A stretch of DNA of 64,000 bases from Streptomyces sp. PsTaAH-137 (GCF_003259365.1 NZ_QLLY01000028.1:1-64000), one strand, 5' to 3'. Numbered from the stretch's first letter, positions 17,934 through 25,789 are shown. Program-made: numbers and translations. The notes: generated by a model not told the origin, from the sequence alone.

Positions 17934-18089
17934 GTCGTACAGCTCCTCGGGAATGGCGTTGTTCTGTGGTGATGACGGCTGTCCGGTGACGGGCACGGGG
18001 ACGGTCGGAATGATCCCCGCGCATCCCCGCGCCCGGCCGTTCAGCGCATCAAGTGCCGACCGCCGGACCCGCGTGCGGGTCCGTGTGGC

Positions 18090-18707
18090 CTAGTAGCACT
18101 CGTGTGAGCCCTTCTTGACGCTCATCTTGAGGCCCGAGAGCTTGAAGGTGCCGGCGGTGGTGGCCCACGCCCGCTGCTGGACGTTCTCGAAGTGCACCGA
18201 GTCGGCCTGCTGGGCGAACGAGTTCGGGTCGGCCTTGTCGCCCTGGTGGATGCCAGGACCCTTGGCCGCGTCACCCGCCGCCACACCGATGTCGATGTTC
18301 TCGAAGGTCGCGTCGGCCTTCAGGTCATCGGCGTCGATGTAGAGGGTCTTCGCCTCGACCGGGTTGTTCTTGTCGGCACCGGCCGACAGCTTCATCGACA
18401 CGTCGCCGAAGACCGGGACGGGGACAACAACCGACTGGCACAGGTTGTTGATCGTCGCGGACTTCATGCCGACCACGGCGACGGGGTGGGCACCCGACTT
18501 ACCGGTGTCGAGGGCGCCGTACTGGACGAAGCCCTTACCGTCGAGGGAGTCGGCCGTCACCTTGAACGACTGACCCGACACACTGAACGATGCCGCGAGC
18601 GCACCCTGGGACAGGGCGACGCCTATCGCGGCGGTCGCCGCAACGCTCGGCACCATGACTACGGCGAACCGCTTCCATCTGGTTCCGCCACGAATCATGG
18701 AATTCAT
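18090..18707 (-). CDS. DUF6230 secreted/anchored protein
   Basis: A 205-residue protein. Positively charged residues (RGGTRWKRF) and a hydrophobic stretch (AVVMVPSVAATAAIGVALSQGALA, about 12-36) form a signal peptide or anchor. The rest is a beta-rich extracellular domain (SFSVSGQSFKVTADSLDGKG to KGSHECY) with two cysteines, one in NNLCQSVVV and one in the C-terminal HECY, that could form a disulfide. I place it in DUF6230. Some homologues are labelled cholesterol esterase, but no GxSxG nucleophile elbow is visible here, so that label should not be transferred. The start at 18707 is fixed by AAGGAGG upstream. First gene of the trio. Confidence 0.82.
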   Translation of the reverse strand: MNSMIRGGTRWKRFAVVMVPSVAATAAIGVALSQGALAASFSVSGQSFKVTADSLDGKGFVQYGALDTGKSGAHPVAVVGMKSATINNLCQSVVVPVPVFGDVSMKLSAGADKNNPVEAKTLYIDADDLKADATFENIDIGVAAGDAAKGPGIHQGDKADPNSFAQQADSVHFENVQQRAWATTAGTFKLSGLKMSVKKGSHECY

Positions 18708-19354
18708 GACTGTTCCTCCTTCTCGGACGTACATCTCCGGCCCTGACTGCCCCTTACGGCGGCTCAGCCGGGCAGGGATGGGAGAAGTGCTACGTCCTCG
18801 GGAAGGGGAGCGCCCGCATCGGGGACGGAAGAAACCAACCGCACCCGGATCACCGGCGATCACCCCCGAGCGACAACCACTGGTCGCACCTGAGCCATCA
18901 CGCGCAACCTGCCGGACAGGCCCAGCCGACTGGCTGAGACCCCCCTGTCCATAGACCGACGGCGCTCCCCTGGTTCACCGCCGACCTGCCCGGTGGGGAC
19001 CCCTGAGCCCCGCCGTCCGATTGGCTGTCGGACGAGTGGGGAGTGGACCGAGCGTGCCCGATCGTGGTGCATTCCCGGCGCTCGCACAAGGGGGTTCGTT
19101 ACTCACGGGTAACGGACGGATAACCGCGATGCGACCGCCCGGACTCGAACGGCGACGCAGGGTGCAGCCCGACCCGCTTCCAGAACGGTTGAATCCGGTA
19201 CATAGCCGGACAGAAGAAGGGCTTCGACTTACTCCAAGTAACAGCGGCCGCGATTACCAAGTTTTGGTAAAGCGCGGCCGCTGTGTGCCCCTGAGGACAG
19301 AACTTTCACCCCGGCACCACATGCCGTGGCGTTTAGGAACAGGTCACTGACGGC
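18708..19354. other. 647-bp gap between the DUF6230 gene and the thioredoxin-TPR gene
   Basis: No convincing gene. The right part (19241-19284) holds a strong nested hairpin listed separately. The left part should contain the promoter and untranslated leader of the DUF6230 operon, but no clean -10/-35 pair could be assigned by eye. A T-loop-like string near 19140 was checked and does not fold as a tRNA. Confidence 0.6.
19241..19284 (-). terminator. Nested hairpin downstream of the thioredoxin-TPR gene
   Basis: The outer arms ACAGCGGCCGCG (19241-19252) and CGCGGCCGCTGT (19273-19284) are perfectly complementary. Inside them, TTACCAA (19254-19260) and TTGGTAA (19264-19270) pair around a 3-base loop, so 19 base pairs stack with only small bulges. 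It lies 71 bases past the stop at 19355 and is probably that gene's terminator. No T-run follows on the minus strand, so an operator role is also possible. Confidence 0.65.
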
Positions 19355-20323
19355 TCAGAAGAGAACCCGGGCCAGAGCCGTACGCGCCGTGGTCACACGT
19401 GGGTCGTCGCCCCCGACGACCTCGAACAGTTCGAGCAGGCGGACCCGCGCCGTGTCGCGGTCGTCGCCCGCCGAACGGGCCACCGTGTCGACGAGGCGTC
19501 CGAAGGCGTCCTCGACATGACCGCCGACCAGGTCCAGATCGGCTGCCGCGACCTGGGCCTGCACGTCACCGGGGTTCTGCGCGGCGTCCGTGCGCACCTT
19601 CTGCGGGTCGAGGCCCTGGACGCGCTGGAGCAGTTCGGCCTGGCCGAGGCCGAGCTTGGCCTCGGTGTTGGCGGGGTCGTCCGACAGGACGTTCTTGTAC
19701 GCCTGGATCGCGCCGGCCATGTCGCCGGCGTCAAGGGCCTGCACGGCGGCTTCGAGGAGCGCGTCGTACGGGCCGGCCGGAGCCTCCACGACCGGCGCGG
19801 GGCCCTCCGCATCCGCGTCGACCGTGATGCCGACGAGGCCGAAGCGCTCCTCGGCGACCTGGATCAACTGGTCGAGGGTGCCCCGGATCTGGGACTCGGG
19901 GGCGGCCCCCTGGAAGAGGGGCAGTGCCTGCCCGGCGACGACGGCGAAGACGGCCGGGATCCCCTGGACCCCGAACTGCTGCATCAGCATCTGGTTGGCG
20001 TCGACGTCGATCTTGGCGAGCACGAAGCGGCCGTTGTACTCGGTGGCGAGGCGCTCGAGAAGCGGGCTCAGCTGCTTGCAGGGCTCACACCACTCGGCCC
20101 AGAAGTCGATGACGACGGGCACCTCTGTGGAGCGCTGCAGTACATCGCTCTCGAAGTCCGCCTCACTGACGTCGATGACAAGGCTCGACGGCGACACCGC
20201 GCCGCCCCCGCCCTGCCGGGCCGCTTCGGCGCGGGCCTGCTCGGCCTTCGCCTTGGCCTCCTGGGCCGCCTTCACCGCGGCGAGGTCGACGACTCCGCTC
20301 ATGGACATGTTCCGTGGCTGCAT
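19355..20323 (-). CDS. Thioredoxin-fold/TPR chaperone-like protein (YbbN/CnoX type)
   Basis: A 322-residue cytosolic protein. After an Ala/Lys-rich helix (about 10-45), a thioredoxin domain (about 48-155) carries the complete redox motif WAEWCEPCKQL and the cis-Pro loop GIPAVFAV. The C-terminal half is a TPR array (LEAAVQALDAGDMAGAIQAYKNVL and following). This is the layout of YbbN/CnoX, which protects client proteins and passes them to GroEL/DnaK. E. coli YbbN has SxxC instead of CxxC, so this version can be redox-active. The ATG at 20323 is the likely start, with ATG 20308 an alternative. Divergent from a TetR gene. Confidence 0.88.
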   Translation of the reverse strand: MQPRNMSMSGVVDLAAVKAAQEAKAKAEQARAEAARQGGGGAVSPSSLVIDVSEADFESDVLQRSTEVPVVIDFWAEWCEPCKQLSPLLERLATEYNGRFVLAKIDVDANQMLMQQFGVQGIPAVFAVVAGQALPLFQGAAPESQIRGTLDQLIQVAEERFGLVGITVDADAEGPAPVVEAPAGPYDALLEAAVQALDAGDMAGAIQAYKNVLSDDPANTEAKLGLGQAELLQRVQGLDPQKVRTDAAQNPGDVQAQVAAADLDLVGGHVEDAFGRLVDTVARSAGDDRDTARVRLLELFEVVGGDDPRVTTARTALARVLF

Positions 20324-20641
20324 GCGTACAGTCTCCCCCTTCCGCGGACGGTTGTGGGCCGGGTCCGGCTCCGAGCGCCTCCCGCCGGATTGCGAGACGC
20401 AATAAGAGACACGAACCGGACTCGGCCGGGTGCTTCGGCGCCGGGTCCCCACCCGGCACCTGTGGTTGCCGCTCGTCGTGGCCGACCGGGGTGCAGATCC
20501 GGGAGACCGTACGAGTATGAGCTTTCGCTACGAGTCGTAGCGTAACTGCCGAGCTGGGTGCGCGGGGTGGACTCTCCGGTGATCTGGCTCACCCGGAACG
20601 GTCGATCCGCTTCGTGCCTACCGGCCGGTATGGTCGCGTCC
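20324..20641. other. 318-bp divergent intergenic region, thioredoxin-TPR gene and tetR
   Basis: No gene. It holds promoters for both flanking genes and a perfect 17-bp palindrome at 20526-20542. A possible -10 for the tetR gene, TATGGT (20629-20634), lies 7 bases before its ATG. Confidence 0.6.
20526..20542. promoter_or_regulatory. Palindromic operator candidate, CGCTACGA-G-TCGTAGCG
   Basis: A perfect 8-1-8 inverted repeat in the divergent gap, 100 bases upstream of the tetR start. TetR proteins often bind 15-20-bp palindromes beside their own gene, so autoregulation and control of the divergent gene is a reasonable guess. No known family consensus was recognised. Confidence 0.55.
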
Positions 20642-21268
20642 ATGCAGAGCCGCACCCCCTCCCCCTCGGGCCGCCCGGGCCGGCCTCGGTCCGCCACGGC
20701 GGACGAGGCGATCCTGGAGGCGACGCGCGAGGCGCTGGTGGAGCTCGGCTGGTCCAAGCTGACCCTGGGCGACGTGGCGACGCGGGCCGGGGTCGCGAAG
20801 ACGACGCTGTACCGGCGCTGGGCCGGAAAGAACGAACTCGTCGTCGACGCGGTCGCGGTCCTCTTCGATGAACTCGTACTGCCCGACAGAGGTTCCCTCG
20901 CGGCCGACATCGAGGGTGTGGTGCTGCAGTTCGCCGCGCTGCTCGACCGGCCCGAGACCAAGACGGCGCTGATGGCGGTCGTGGCCGAGTCGACGCGGGA
21001 CGCTCCGCTGCGGGAGCGGATCCGGACCTCGATCGTGGATCGGCAGAAACGATTGGTGCTGGAGGGGCGGGCTCGGGCCGAGCGGCGCGGGGAGTTGCCT
21101 GTCGCGGCCGATCCTTCGACGGCGGCCGCCACCGCTGATCTCATCTTCGACGTCGCGGCCGGGGCCGTGGTGCACCGGACACTGGTCAGCGCCGAGCCGG
21201 TGGACCCCGACTGGGTCCGCCGCTTCACCGCGCTGCTGGTCGGGGGCTTGTCGGCAGCCGCCGACTAG
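20642..21268 (+). CDS. TetR-family transcriptional regulator
   Basis: A 208-residue regulator. The N-terminal DNA-binding domain (about 17-65) is clear: AILEATREALVELGWSKLTL then GDVATRAGVAKTTLYRRWAGK. The C-terminal ligand domain resembles the TetR_C_11 group (RRFTALLVGG at the end). The start is ATG 20642, with ATG 20630 also possible. There is no ribosome site, and TATGGT ends 7 bases before 20642, so a leaderless mRNA is likely. The ligand is unknown. Targets may include the divergent thioredoxin-TPR gene. Convergent with icmA across a repeat-filled gap. Confidence 0.85.
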   Translation: MQSRTPSPSGRPGRPRSATADEAILEATREALVELGWSKLTLGDVATRAGVAKTTLYRRWAGKNELVVDAVAVLFDELVLPDRGSLAADIEGVVLQFAALLDRPETKTALMAVVAESTRDAPLRERIRTSIVDRQKRLVLEGRARAERRGELPVAADPSTAAATADLIFDVAAGAVVHRTLVSAEPVDPDWVRRFTALLVGGLSAAAD

Positions 21269-21288
21269 CCCACCGGCGGTGGGCCTCT

Positions 21289-21366
21289 CGCGCAGTTCCC
21301 CGCGCCCCTGGGCAGTTCCTCACGCGCGCCACCATCGTGGCTGGCCGCGCAGTTCCCCGCGCCCCT
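21289..21366 (+). repeat. Dispersed element, two plus-orientation copies
   Basis: Full copies at 21289-21309 and 21346-21366 (57-bp period), with a decayed GGCAGTTCCTCACGCGC between them. They begin 20 bases after the tetR stop, in the convergent gap before icmA. Confidence 0.8.
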
Positions 21367-21532
21367 GAAGGCATGCGCTACGCGCAGCCTTCCCCTGAGG
21401 CTGCGCTTCGCGCGCCTCCCGATGAGGGCAGCGGTGGCGCGCTTCTCCGATGGGACGGCGGGGCGCGCCTCTCCCGATGGGGCAACGGTGGCGCGCCTCT
21501 CTTGATGAGATGGCGCACGAAGTGCGCATCTC
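21367..21532. repeat. Array of small palindromes between opposed element copies
   Basis: This spacer between the plus-orientation copy at 21346 and the minus-orientation copy at 21533 is built of short inverted repeats. Examples are AGGCATGCGCTACGCGCAGCCT and relatives, several GGCGCGCCTCTCCCGATG-like units, and GAGATGGCGCACGAAGTGCGCATCTC at 21507-21532. The first and last types recur at 31907-31962 in inverted form. No coding potential is convincing. Confidence 0.7.
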
Positions 21533-21667
21533 AGGGGCGCGGGGAACTGCGCGAGAAGCGGCCACCGGGCCGCACGCGGAAAACAACCCAGGGGCGCGGG
21601 GAACTGCGCGAGAAGCGGCCACCGGGCCGCACGCGGAAAACAACCCAGGGGCGCGGGGAACTGCGCG
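21533..21667 (-). repeat. 57-bp tandem amplification of the dispersed element
   Basis: Two identical 57-bp units (21533-21589, 21590-21646) and the first 21 bases of a third (21647-21667). Each starts with AGGGGCGCGGGGAACTGCGC, followed by an imperfect GAAGCGGCCACCGGGCCGC hairpin and AAAACAACCC. Exact identity points to recent duplication. It lies 37 bases from the 3' end of icmA. Confidence 0.9.
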
Positions 21668-21703
21668 ACCGGCCACCCACCGCCCGCGCCCGGCGACGAA
21701 GCG

Positions 21704-23425
21704 TCAGAATCCGGCCGGCTCCGTGTACACCCCCCACTCGTCGCGCAGCACGTCACAGATCTCCCCGAGCGTGGCCTCGGCCCGCACCGCGTCGAGCATC
21801 GGGCCGATCATGTTCGACCCGTCGCGCGCGGCGGCGAGCATGGCGTCCAGGGCCGAGCGGACGGCGGCGTCGTCGCGGGCGGAGCGGCGCTCGCCCAGCA
21901 CTCGTACCTGATCGCGCTCCACCTCATGGCTGACCCGCAGGATCTCCAGGTCCCCGGTGACGGACCCGTGATGCGCGTTCACGCCGACGACCCGCTTGTC
22001 GCCCTTCTCCAGCGACCGCTGGTACTGGAACGCCGACTCGGCGATCTCGCCCGTGAACCAGCCGTCCTCGATGCCGCGCAGGATGCCGGAGGTGATCGGC
22101 CCGATGGGGTGCTGCCCGTCGGGGTGGGCCCGCAGCCCGCGCTCCTTGATCTGCTCGAAGATCTTCTCGGCGTCGGCCTCGATGCGGTCGGTGAGCTGCT
22201 CGACGTACCAGGAACCGCCCAGCGGGTCGGCGACGTTGGCGACGCCGGTCTCCTCCATCAGGACCTGCTGGGTGCGCAGCGCGATCTCGGCGGCCTGCTC
22301 GCTGGGCAGGGCGAGCGTCTCGTCGAGGGCGTTGGTGTGCAGGGAGTTGGTGCCGCCGAGAACCGCGGCGAGGGCCTCCACGGCGGTCCGTACGACGTTG
22401 TTGTACGGCTGCTGGGCCGTGAGGGAGACACCCGCCGTCTGGGTGTGGAAGCGCAGCCACTGCGCCTTCTCGCTCGTCGCCCCGTACACGTCCCGCATCC
22501 AGCGGGCCCAGATCCTGCGGGCCGCGCGGAACTTGGCGATCTCCTCGAAGAAGTCGACGTGCGCGTCGAAGAAGAAGGAGAGACCCGGTGCGAACACGTC
22601 GACGTCCAGGCCGCGACTCAGGCCCAGTTCGACGTAACCGAAGCCGTCCGCCAGCGTGTACGCCAGTTCCTGCGCGGCCGTCGAGCCCGCCTCGCGGATG
22701 TGGTACCCGGAGACCGACAGCGGCTTGTACGCGGGGATGGACGCGGCGCAGTGCTCCATCAGGTCGCCGATCAGGCGCAGGTGCGGCTCGGGCTGGAAAA
22801 GCCACTCCTTCTGCGCGATGTACTCCTTGAAGATGTCGGTCTGGAGCGTGCCGTTCAGGACGGCCGGGTCGACGCCCTGGCGCTCGGCGGCGACCAGGTA
22901 CATGCAGAAGACGGGGACGGCCGGGCCGCTGATCGTCATGGAGGTCGTGACGTCGCCCAGCGGGATGTCCCGGAACAGGACCTCCATGTCGGCGGCGGAG
23001 TCGATGGCGACCCCGCAGTGCCCGACCTCGCCGAGCGAGCGCGGGTCGTCGGAGTCGCGCCCCATGAGCGTCGGCATGTCGAACGCGACGGAGAGGCCAC
23101 CGCCGCCTGCGGCCAGGATCATCTTGTAGCGCTCGTTGGTCTGCTCGGCGTTGCCGAACCCGGCGAACTGGCGGATGGTCCAGGTGCGGCCCCGGTACCC
23201 GGTCGGGTAGAGCCCGCGCGTGTACGGGTACTCCCCCGGCCAGCCGATCCGCTCGAACCCCTCGTAGGTGTCCCCGGGCCGCGGCCCGTAGACCGGGTCG
23301 ACGGGGTCGCCCGAGAGCGTGGTGAAGTCCGCGTCCCGCTTGCGGGCGGTGTCGTAGCGGGCCTGCCAGCGACGGCGGCCCTCCTCGATGGCGGCGGCCC
23401 TGGCGTCAGCGTCACTGGTTCCCAT
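21704..23425 (-). CDS. icmA: Isobutyryl-CoA mutase large subunit
   Basis: A 573-residue, B12-dependent enzyme that interconverts isobutyryl-CoA and n-butyryl-CoA, linking valine breakdown to butyryl- and methylmalonyl-CoA supply. It is an MCM-family TIM barrel without the C-terminal cobalamin domain, so it needs a separate small subunit (IcmB) not in this window. Substrate residues decide the call: TIRQFAGF has Phe87 where methylmalonyl-CoA mutase has Tyr, and IAQKEW has Gln205 where it has Arg. Their separation (118) equals that of the known IcmA pair F80/Q198. The start at 23425 has GAGG upstream, just inside a perfect 24-bp palindrome. DUF3817 and MarR genes lie upstream on the same strand. 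Confidence 0.93.
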   Translation of the reverse strand: MGTSDADARAAAIEEGRRRWQARYDTARKRDADFTTLSGDPVDPVYGPRPGDTYEGFERIGWPGEYPYTRGLYPTGYRGRTWTIRQFAGFGNAEQTNERYKMILAAGGGGLSVAFDMPTLMGRDSDDPRSLGEVGHCGVAIDSAADMEVLFRDIPLGDVTTSMTISGPAVPVFCMYLVAAERQGVDPAVLNGTLQTDIFKEYIAQKEWLFQPEPHLRLIGDLMEHCAASIPAYKPLSVSGYHIREAGSTAAQELAYTLADGFGYVELGLSRGLDVDVFAPGLSFFFDAHVDFFEEIAKFRAARRIWARWMRDVYGATSEKAQWLRFHTQTAGVSLTAQQPYNNVVRTAVEALAAVLGGTNSLHTNALDETLALPSEQAAEIALRTQQVLMEETGVANVADPLGGSWYVEQLTDRIEADAEKIFEQIKERGLRAHPDGQHPIGPITSGILRGIEDGWFTGEIAESAFQYQRSLEKGDKRVVGVNAHHGSVTGDLEILRVSHEVERDQVRVLGERRSARDDAAVRSALDAMLAAARDGSNMIGPMLDAVRAEATLGEICDVLRDEWGVYTEPAGF

Positions 23426-23433
23426 ACCCTCGA

Positions 23434-23457
23434 ATTTACTAGGACGTCCTAGTAAAT
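23434..23457. promoter_or_regulatory. Perfect 24-bp palindrome at the icmA start
   Basis: ATTTACTAGGAC is followed directly by its reverse complement. It ends 8 bases before the icmA ATG on the minus strand. It covers what should be the -10/ribosome-site zone (AGTAAAT reads as part of a -10), so a bound repressor would shut icmA off. It is AT-rich compared with its surroundings. It resembles a TetR-type operator; I do not recognise the protein. Confidence 0.85.
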
Positions 23458-23510
23458 GTCGATGGCGAAACCGCCCGCACCTCGTGCGAGCGGTGAGGGC
23501 GTCCCCCGGA

Positions 23511-23849
23511 CTACGCCTTGGCGAGCTCGGTGCCGTCGGCGGCGACCTTGGCGTCCAGCTCCGCGGAGACCTTGCGCTCCACGAAGAACGCGGCGGTCGG
23601 GATGGTGCCCGCGATCAGCACCCACAGCTGCTTGCCGACCGGCCACTTCGCCTTGGAGCCGAGGTCGAAGGCGAAGACCAGGTAGATCACGTACAGCCAG
23701 CCGTGCGCGATGGCGATGACGCGCGTGGCGTCCGCCGCGCCGTCCATGCCGAGCGCGTACTTGGCGATCATGCCGAGGCACAGGAGGACCAGGAGGACAC
23801 CGGTCACGTAGGCCATGATCCGGTAGCGGGTCAGCACGCTCTTCTTCAT
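23511..23849 (-). CDS. DUF3817 membrane protein
   Basis: A 112-residue protein with three hydrophobic helices (YRIMAYVTGVLLVLLCLGMI, IAIAHGWLYVIYLVFAFDLG, LWVLIAGTIPTAAFFVERKV). The HGWLYVIY and FFVERK segments are typical of DUF3817. No function is known. TACGCT lies 6 bases before the ATG with no ribosome site, suggesting a leaderless transcript. A second DUF3817 gene is at 32315-32668. It sits between marR and icmA, about 60 bases from each. Confidence 0.88.
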   Translation of the reverse strand: MKKSVLTRYRIMAYVTGVLLVLLCLGMIAKYALGMDGAADATRVIAIAHGWLYVIYLVFAFDLGSKAKWPVGKQLWVLIAGTIPTAAFFVERKVSAELDAKVAADGTELAKA

Positions 23850-23905
23850 GGGTCGAGCGTAACCGCCCGTTTTGCGGGATCTTCAGGCGGGCCCGGTGGC
23901 CTCGC

Positions 23906-24415
23906 TCACTCCTCGTCGAAGTCGTGCGCCGCCACCCGCAGCGGCCGCAGCATCGCGAAGATCTCGCCGCACTCGTCGGCGTCGTACACACCGAGCCCGA
24001 AGTCCATCGCCATCAGGTCGCGGGTGGCCGCGTCGACGGCCTCGCGGCCCTTGCCGGTGATGGAGGCGAGGGTGCCGCGGCCGTCGTTCGGGTTGGGCCG
24101 CTTGTCGACGAGGCCCGACCTGACCAGCCGGTCGACGGTGTTGGTCACCGAGGTCGGATGGACCATCAGCCGCTCGCCGATCTTCGACATCGGCAGCTCG
24201 CCCTCCTTGGAGAAGGTGAGCAGGACCAGGGCCTCGTAGCGCGCGAAGGTGAGCCCGTACGGCTTGACGACGGCGTCGACCTCGGCGAGCAGGATCTGGT
24301 GCGCGCGCATGATCGAGGTGATCGCGGCCATGGACGGCACGGATCCCCAGCGCTGCTTCCAGAGTTCATCGGCGCGCGCGATCGGATCGAAGGCAAGACT
24401 GAGCGGCTTCGGCAC
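23906..24415 (-). CDS. MarR-family regulator
   Basis: A 169-residue winged-helix regulator. The dimer helix is followed by the recognition region MSKIGERLMVHPTSVTNTVDRLVRSGLV and the wing with the conserved Asp/Arg (NPNDGRGTLASIT). GTG start at 24415; TAAGGT 6 bases upstream suggests a leaderless mRNA, although GAGGG is also close. The targets are unknown; control of the downstream DUF3817/icmA genes or itself is possible, but the palindrome at icmA is not a typical MarR site. Confidence 0.88.
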   Translation of the reverse strand: MPKPLSLAFDPIARADELWKQRWGSVPSMAAITSIMRAHQILLAEVDAVVKPYGLTFARYEALVLLTFSKEGELPMSKIGERLMVHPTSVTNTVDRLVRSGLVDKRPNPNDGRGTLASITGKGREAVDAATRDLMAMDFGLGVYDADECGEIFAMLRPLRVAAHDFDEE

Positions 24416-24435
24416 CCCTCGACCTTACCGGCCGG

Positions 24436-25704
24436 TCATATGGTGGTCAGCCCCGTCTCGCCCTTTGGCCGGTTCGCCCGTGCCGCAAGGGCGAGACCCG
24501 CGCAGCAGAGCGCGCCGAGCACCCCGGCACCGGCCACGGTGGGCCCGGCCCCGAGCCCCTCGGCGGCCGCTCCGCCGAGCGCGGCTCCGACACCCTGGAC
24601 GGTCATCAGGCCCGCGCTGTGCAGGGTCATGGCGCGCCCGCGCAGCTCCTCGGGGACCGCGTCCACGAACCAGCGGTCGACGCCGAGCGTGTACGCGAAT
24701 CCGGCCCCGGCCAGCAGCAGGATCAGCAGCGTGGGGACCAGGCCGGGACCGGCCGCGTAGCCGATCAGGGGCAGCAGGGTGACGCAGACCAGCGGCAGCG
24801 CGATCCGGGACCGGGTGGTCGGTGTGAGCAGGGAACCGGCGGCCAGTTCGCCGCTCACCGTGCCCACGGCCATGGCGCACATCAGCAGCCCGACGGCGGC
24901 CGTGCCCACCCCGATCTCGTCCGCGTACGCCGCCGCCAGGACCTCGGGGACGACCGCGAACATCGGCGGTGTCCAGAGCAGGAGCAGCAGCGTCCGGATC
25001 CGCCGGTCGGCGAACAGGCTCCGCACGCCGGAGAGGGAGCTGCGCAGCAGGGCGTCCCGTCCCGCCGGGCGGGCCGGGCGGCGCCGGGTGCCGAACCGGA
25101 GCAGCGCGGCCGAGCAGAGGAACGTGGCGACGGTGATGACGAGCGCGCCGCGCGGGCTCACCACGGTCAGCAGCACGCCGCCGAGCGCGAGCCCGCCGAG
25201 CACCGAGCTCTGCGAGACGATCCGCAGCAGGGAGCGGCCGAGCACGAACAGGTCCCCGTCGCCGAGCACGTCGGTGAGCGTCGCCATCCGGGTGCCATTG
25301 AAGACGGGCGAGACCAGCGCGACGGCGCAGCGCAGGGCGAGCAGCGCGGCGACCGGGGTCACGGGCAGCGCCATCAGCGCGGCGCAGGCCGCGCAGAGCA
25401 GATCGCAGCCGACGAGCACCCGGCGCGGTGCCCACCGGTCGGCGATCCCGGCCAGGAGCGTGCCGCCGACCGCGTACGGCAGGAAGCCGACGGCGAAGGT
25501 GAGCGCGCTCAGCAGCGGCGATCCGGAGAGCCGGTAGACGAGCACGCTCAGCGAGATCTCGGCGACGACGACGCCGAACAGGGACGCGGCGTGCGCGAGG
25601 AAGACGGCCCGGAACTCGGGGACGCGGAAGAGCCGGAGATATCCGGCGGCGGGGTCGGCGGTGGCGGCATCCGCGGCGGTGCCGGTCGAGGGGTCGGTCG
25701 TCAT
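24436..25704 (-). CDS. Major facilitator superfamily efflux transporter
   Basis: A 422-residue membrane protein with 12 predicted helices. The loop 2-3 motif is present as GGTLLAGIADRWAPRRVLVG (the MFS G-x-x-x-D-R-x-G-R-R-x type). The sequence resembles the macrolide/multidrug efflux branch (MFS_3), which exports small hydrophobic compounds. The start at 25704 (MTTDPSTG) is preferred because the coding signature stops there, although the ribosome site is weak; longer frames run into the divergent gene. Divergence from an ArsR-type regulator 85 bases away is a classic repressor-exporter pair. Substrate unknown. Confidence 0.85.
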   Translation of the reverse strand: MTTDPSTGTAADAATADPAAGYLRLFRVPEFRAVFLAHAASLFGVVVAEISLSVLVYRLSGSPLLSALTFAVGFLPYAVGGTLLAGIADRWAPRRVLVGCDLLCAACAALMALPVTPVAALLALRCAVALVSPVFNGTRMATLTDVLGDGDLFVLGRSLLRIVSQSSVLGGLALGGVLLTVVSPRGALVITVATFLCSAALLRFGTRRRPARPAGRDALLRSSLSGVRSLFADRRIRTLLLLLWTPPMFAVVPEVLAAAYADEIGVGTAAVGLLMCAMAVGTVSGELAAGSLLTPTTRSRIALPLVCVTLLPLIGYAAGPGLVPTLLILLLAGAGFAYTLGVDRWFVDAVPEELRGRAMTLHSAGLMTVQGVGAALGGAAAEGLGAGPTVAGAGVLGALCCAGLALAARANRPKGETGLTTI

Positions 25705-25789
25705 GGGGGCAGCCTGGTCGGCGCCGGCCCGGGGCCGTACTGTTTCGGACCCAGCCGAATCTTCCGCCGAACCGGGGAGCCGTCGCCCC

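Noticed and set aside
18090..18707. Cholesterol esterase label for the DUF6230 protein
   Set aside because: No GxSxG motif or catalytic triad is visible in 205 residues; the label seems to be inherited annotation.
19121..19215. Possible minus-strand tRNA (string GTTCGAGTCC)
   Set aside because: The T-stem does not pair (CGCCG against CCGGG) and no matching acceptor or anticodon arm could be found.
21289..21667. Possible CRISPR array
   Set aside because: Units are contiguous 57-bp tandem copies without variable spacers, and the core occurs singly elsewhere in the window.
21704..23425. Methylmalonyl-CoA mutase large subunit
   Set aside because: Phe87/Gln205 mark isobutyryl-CoA mutase, and the protein lacks the cobalamin-binding domain.
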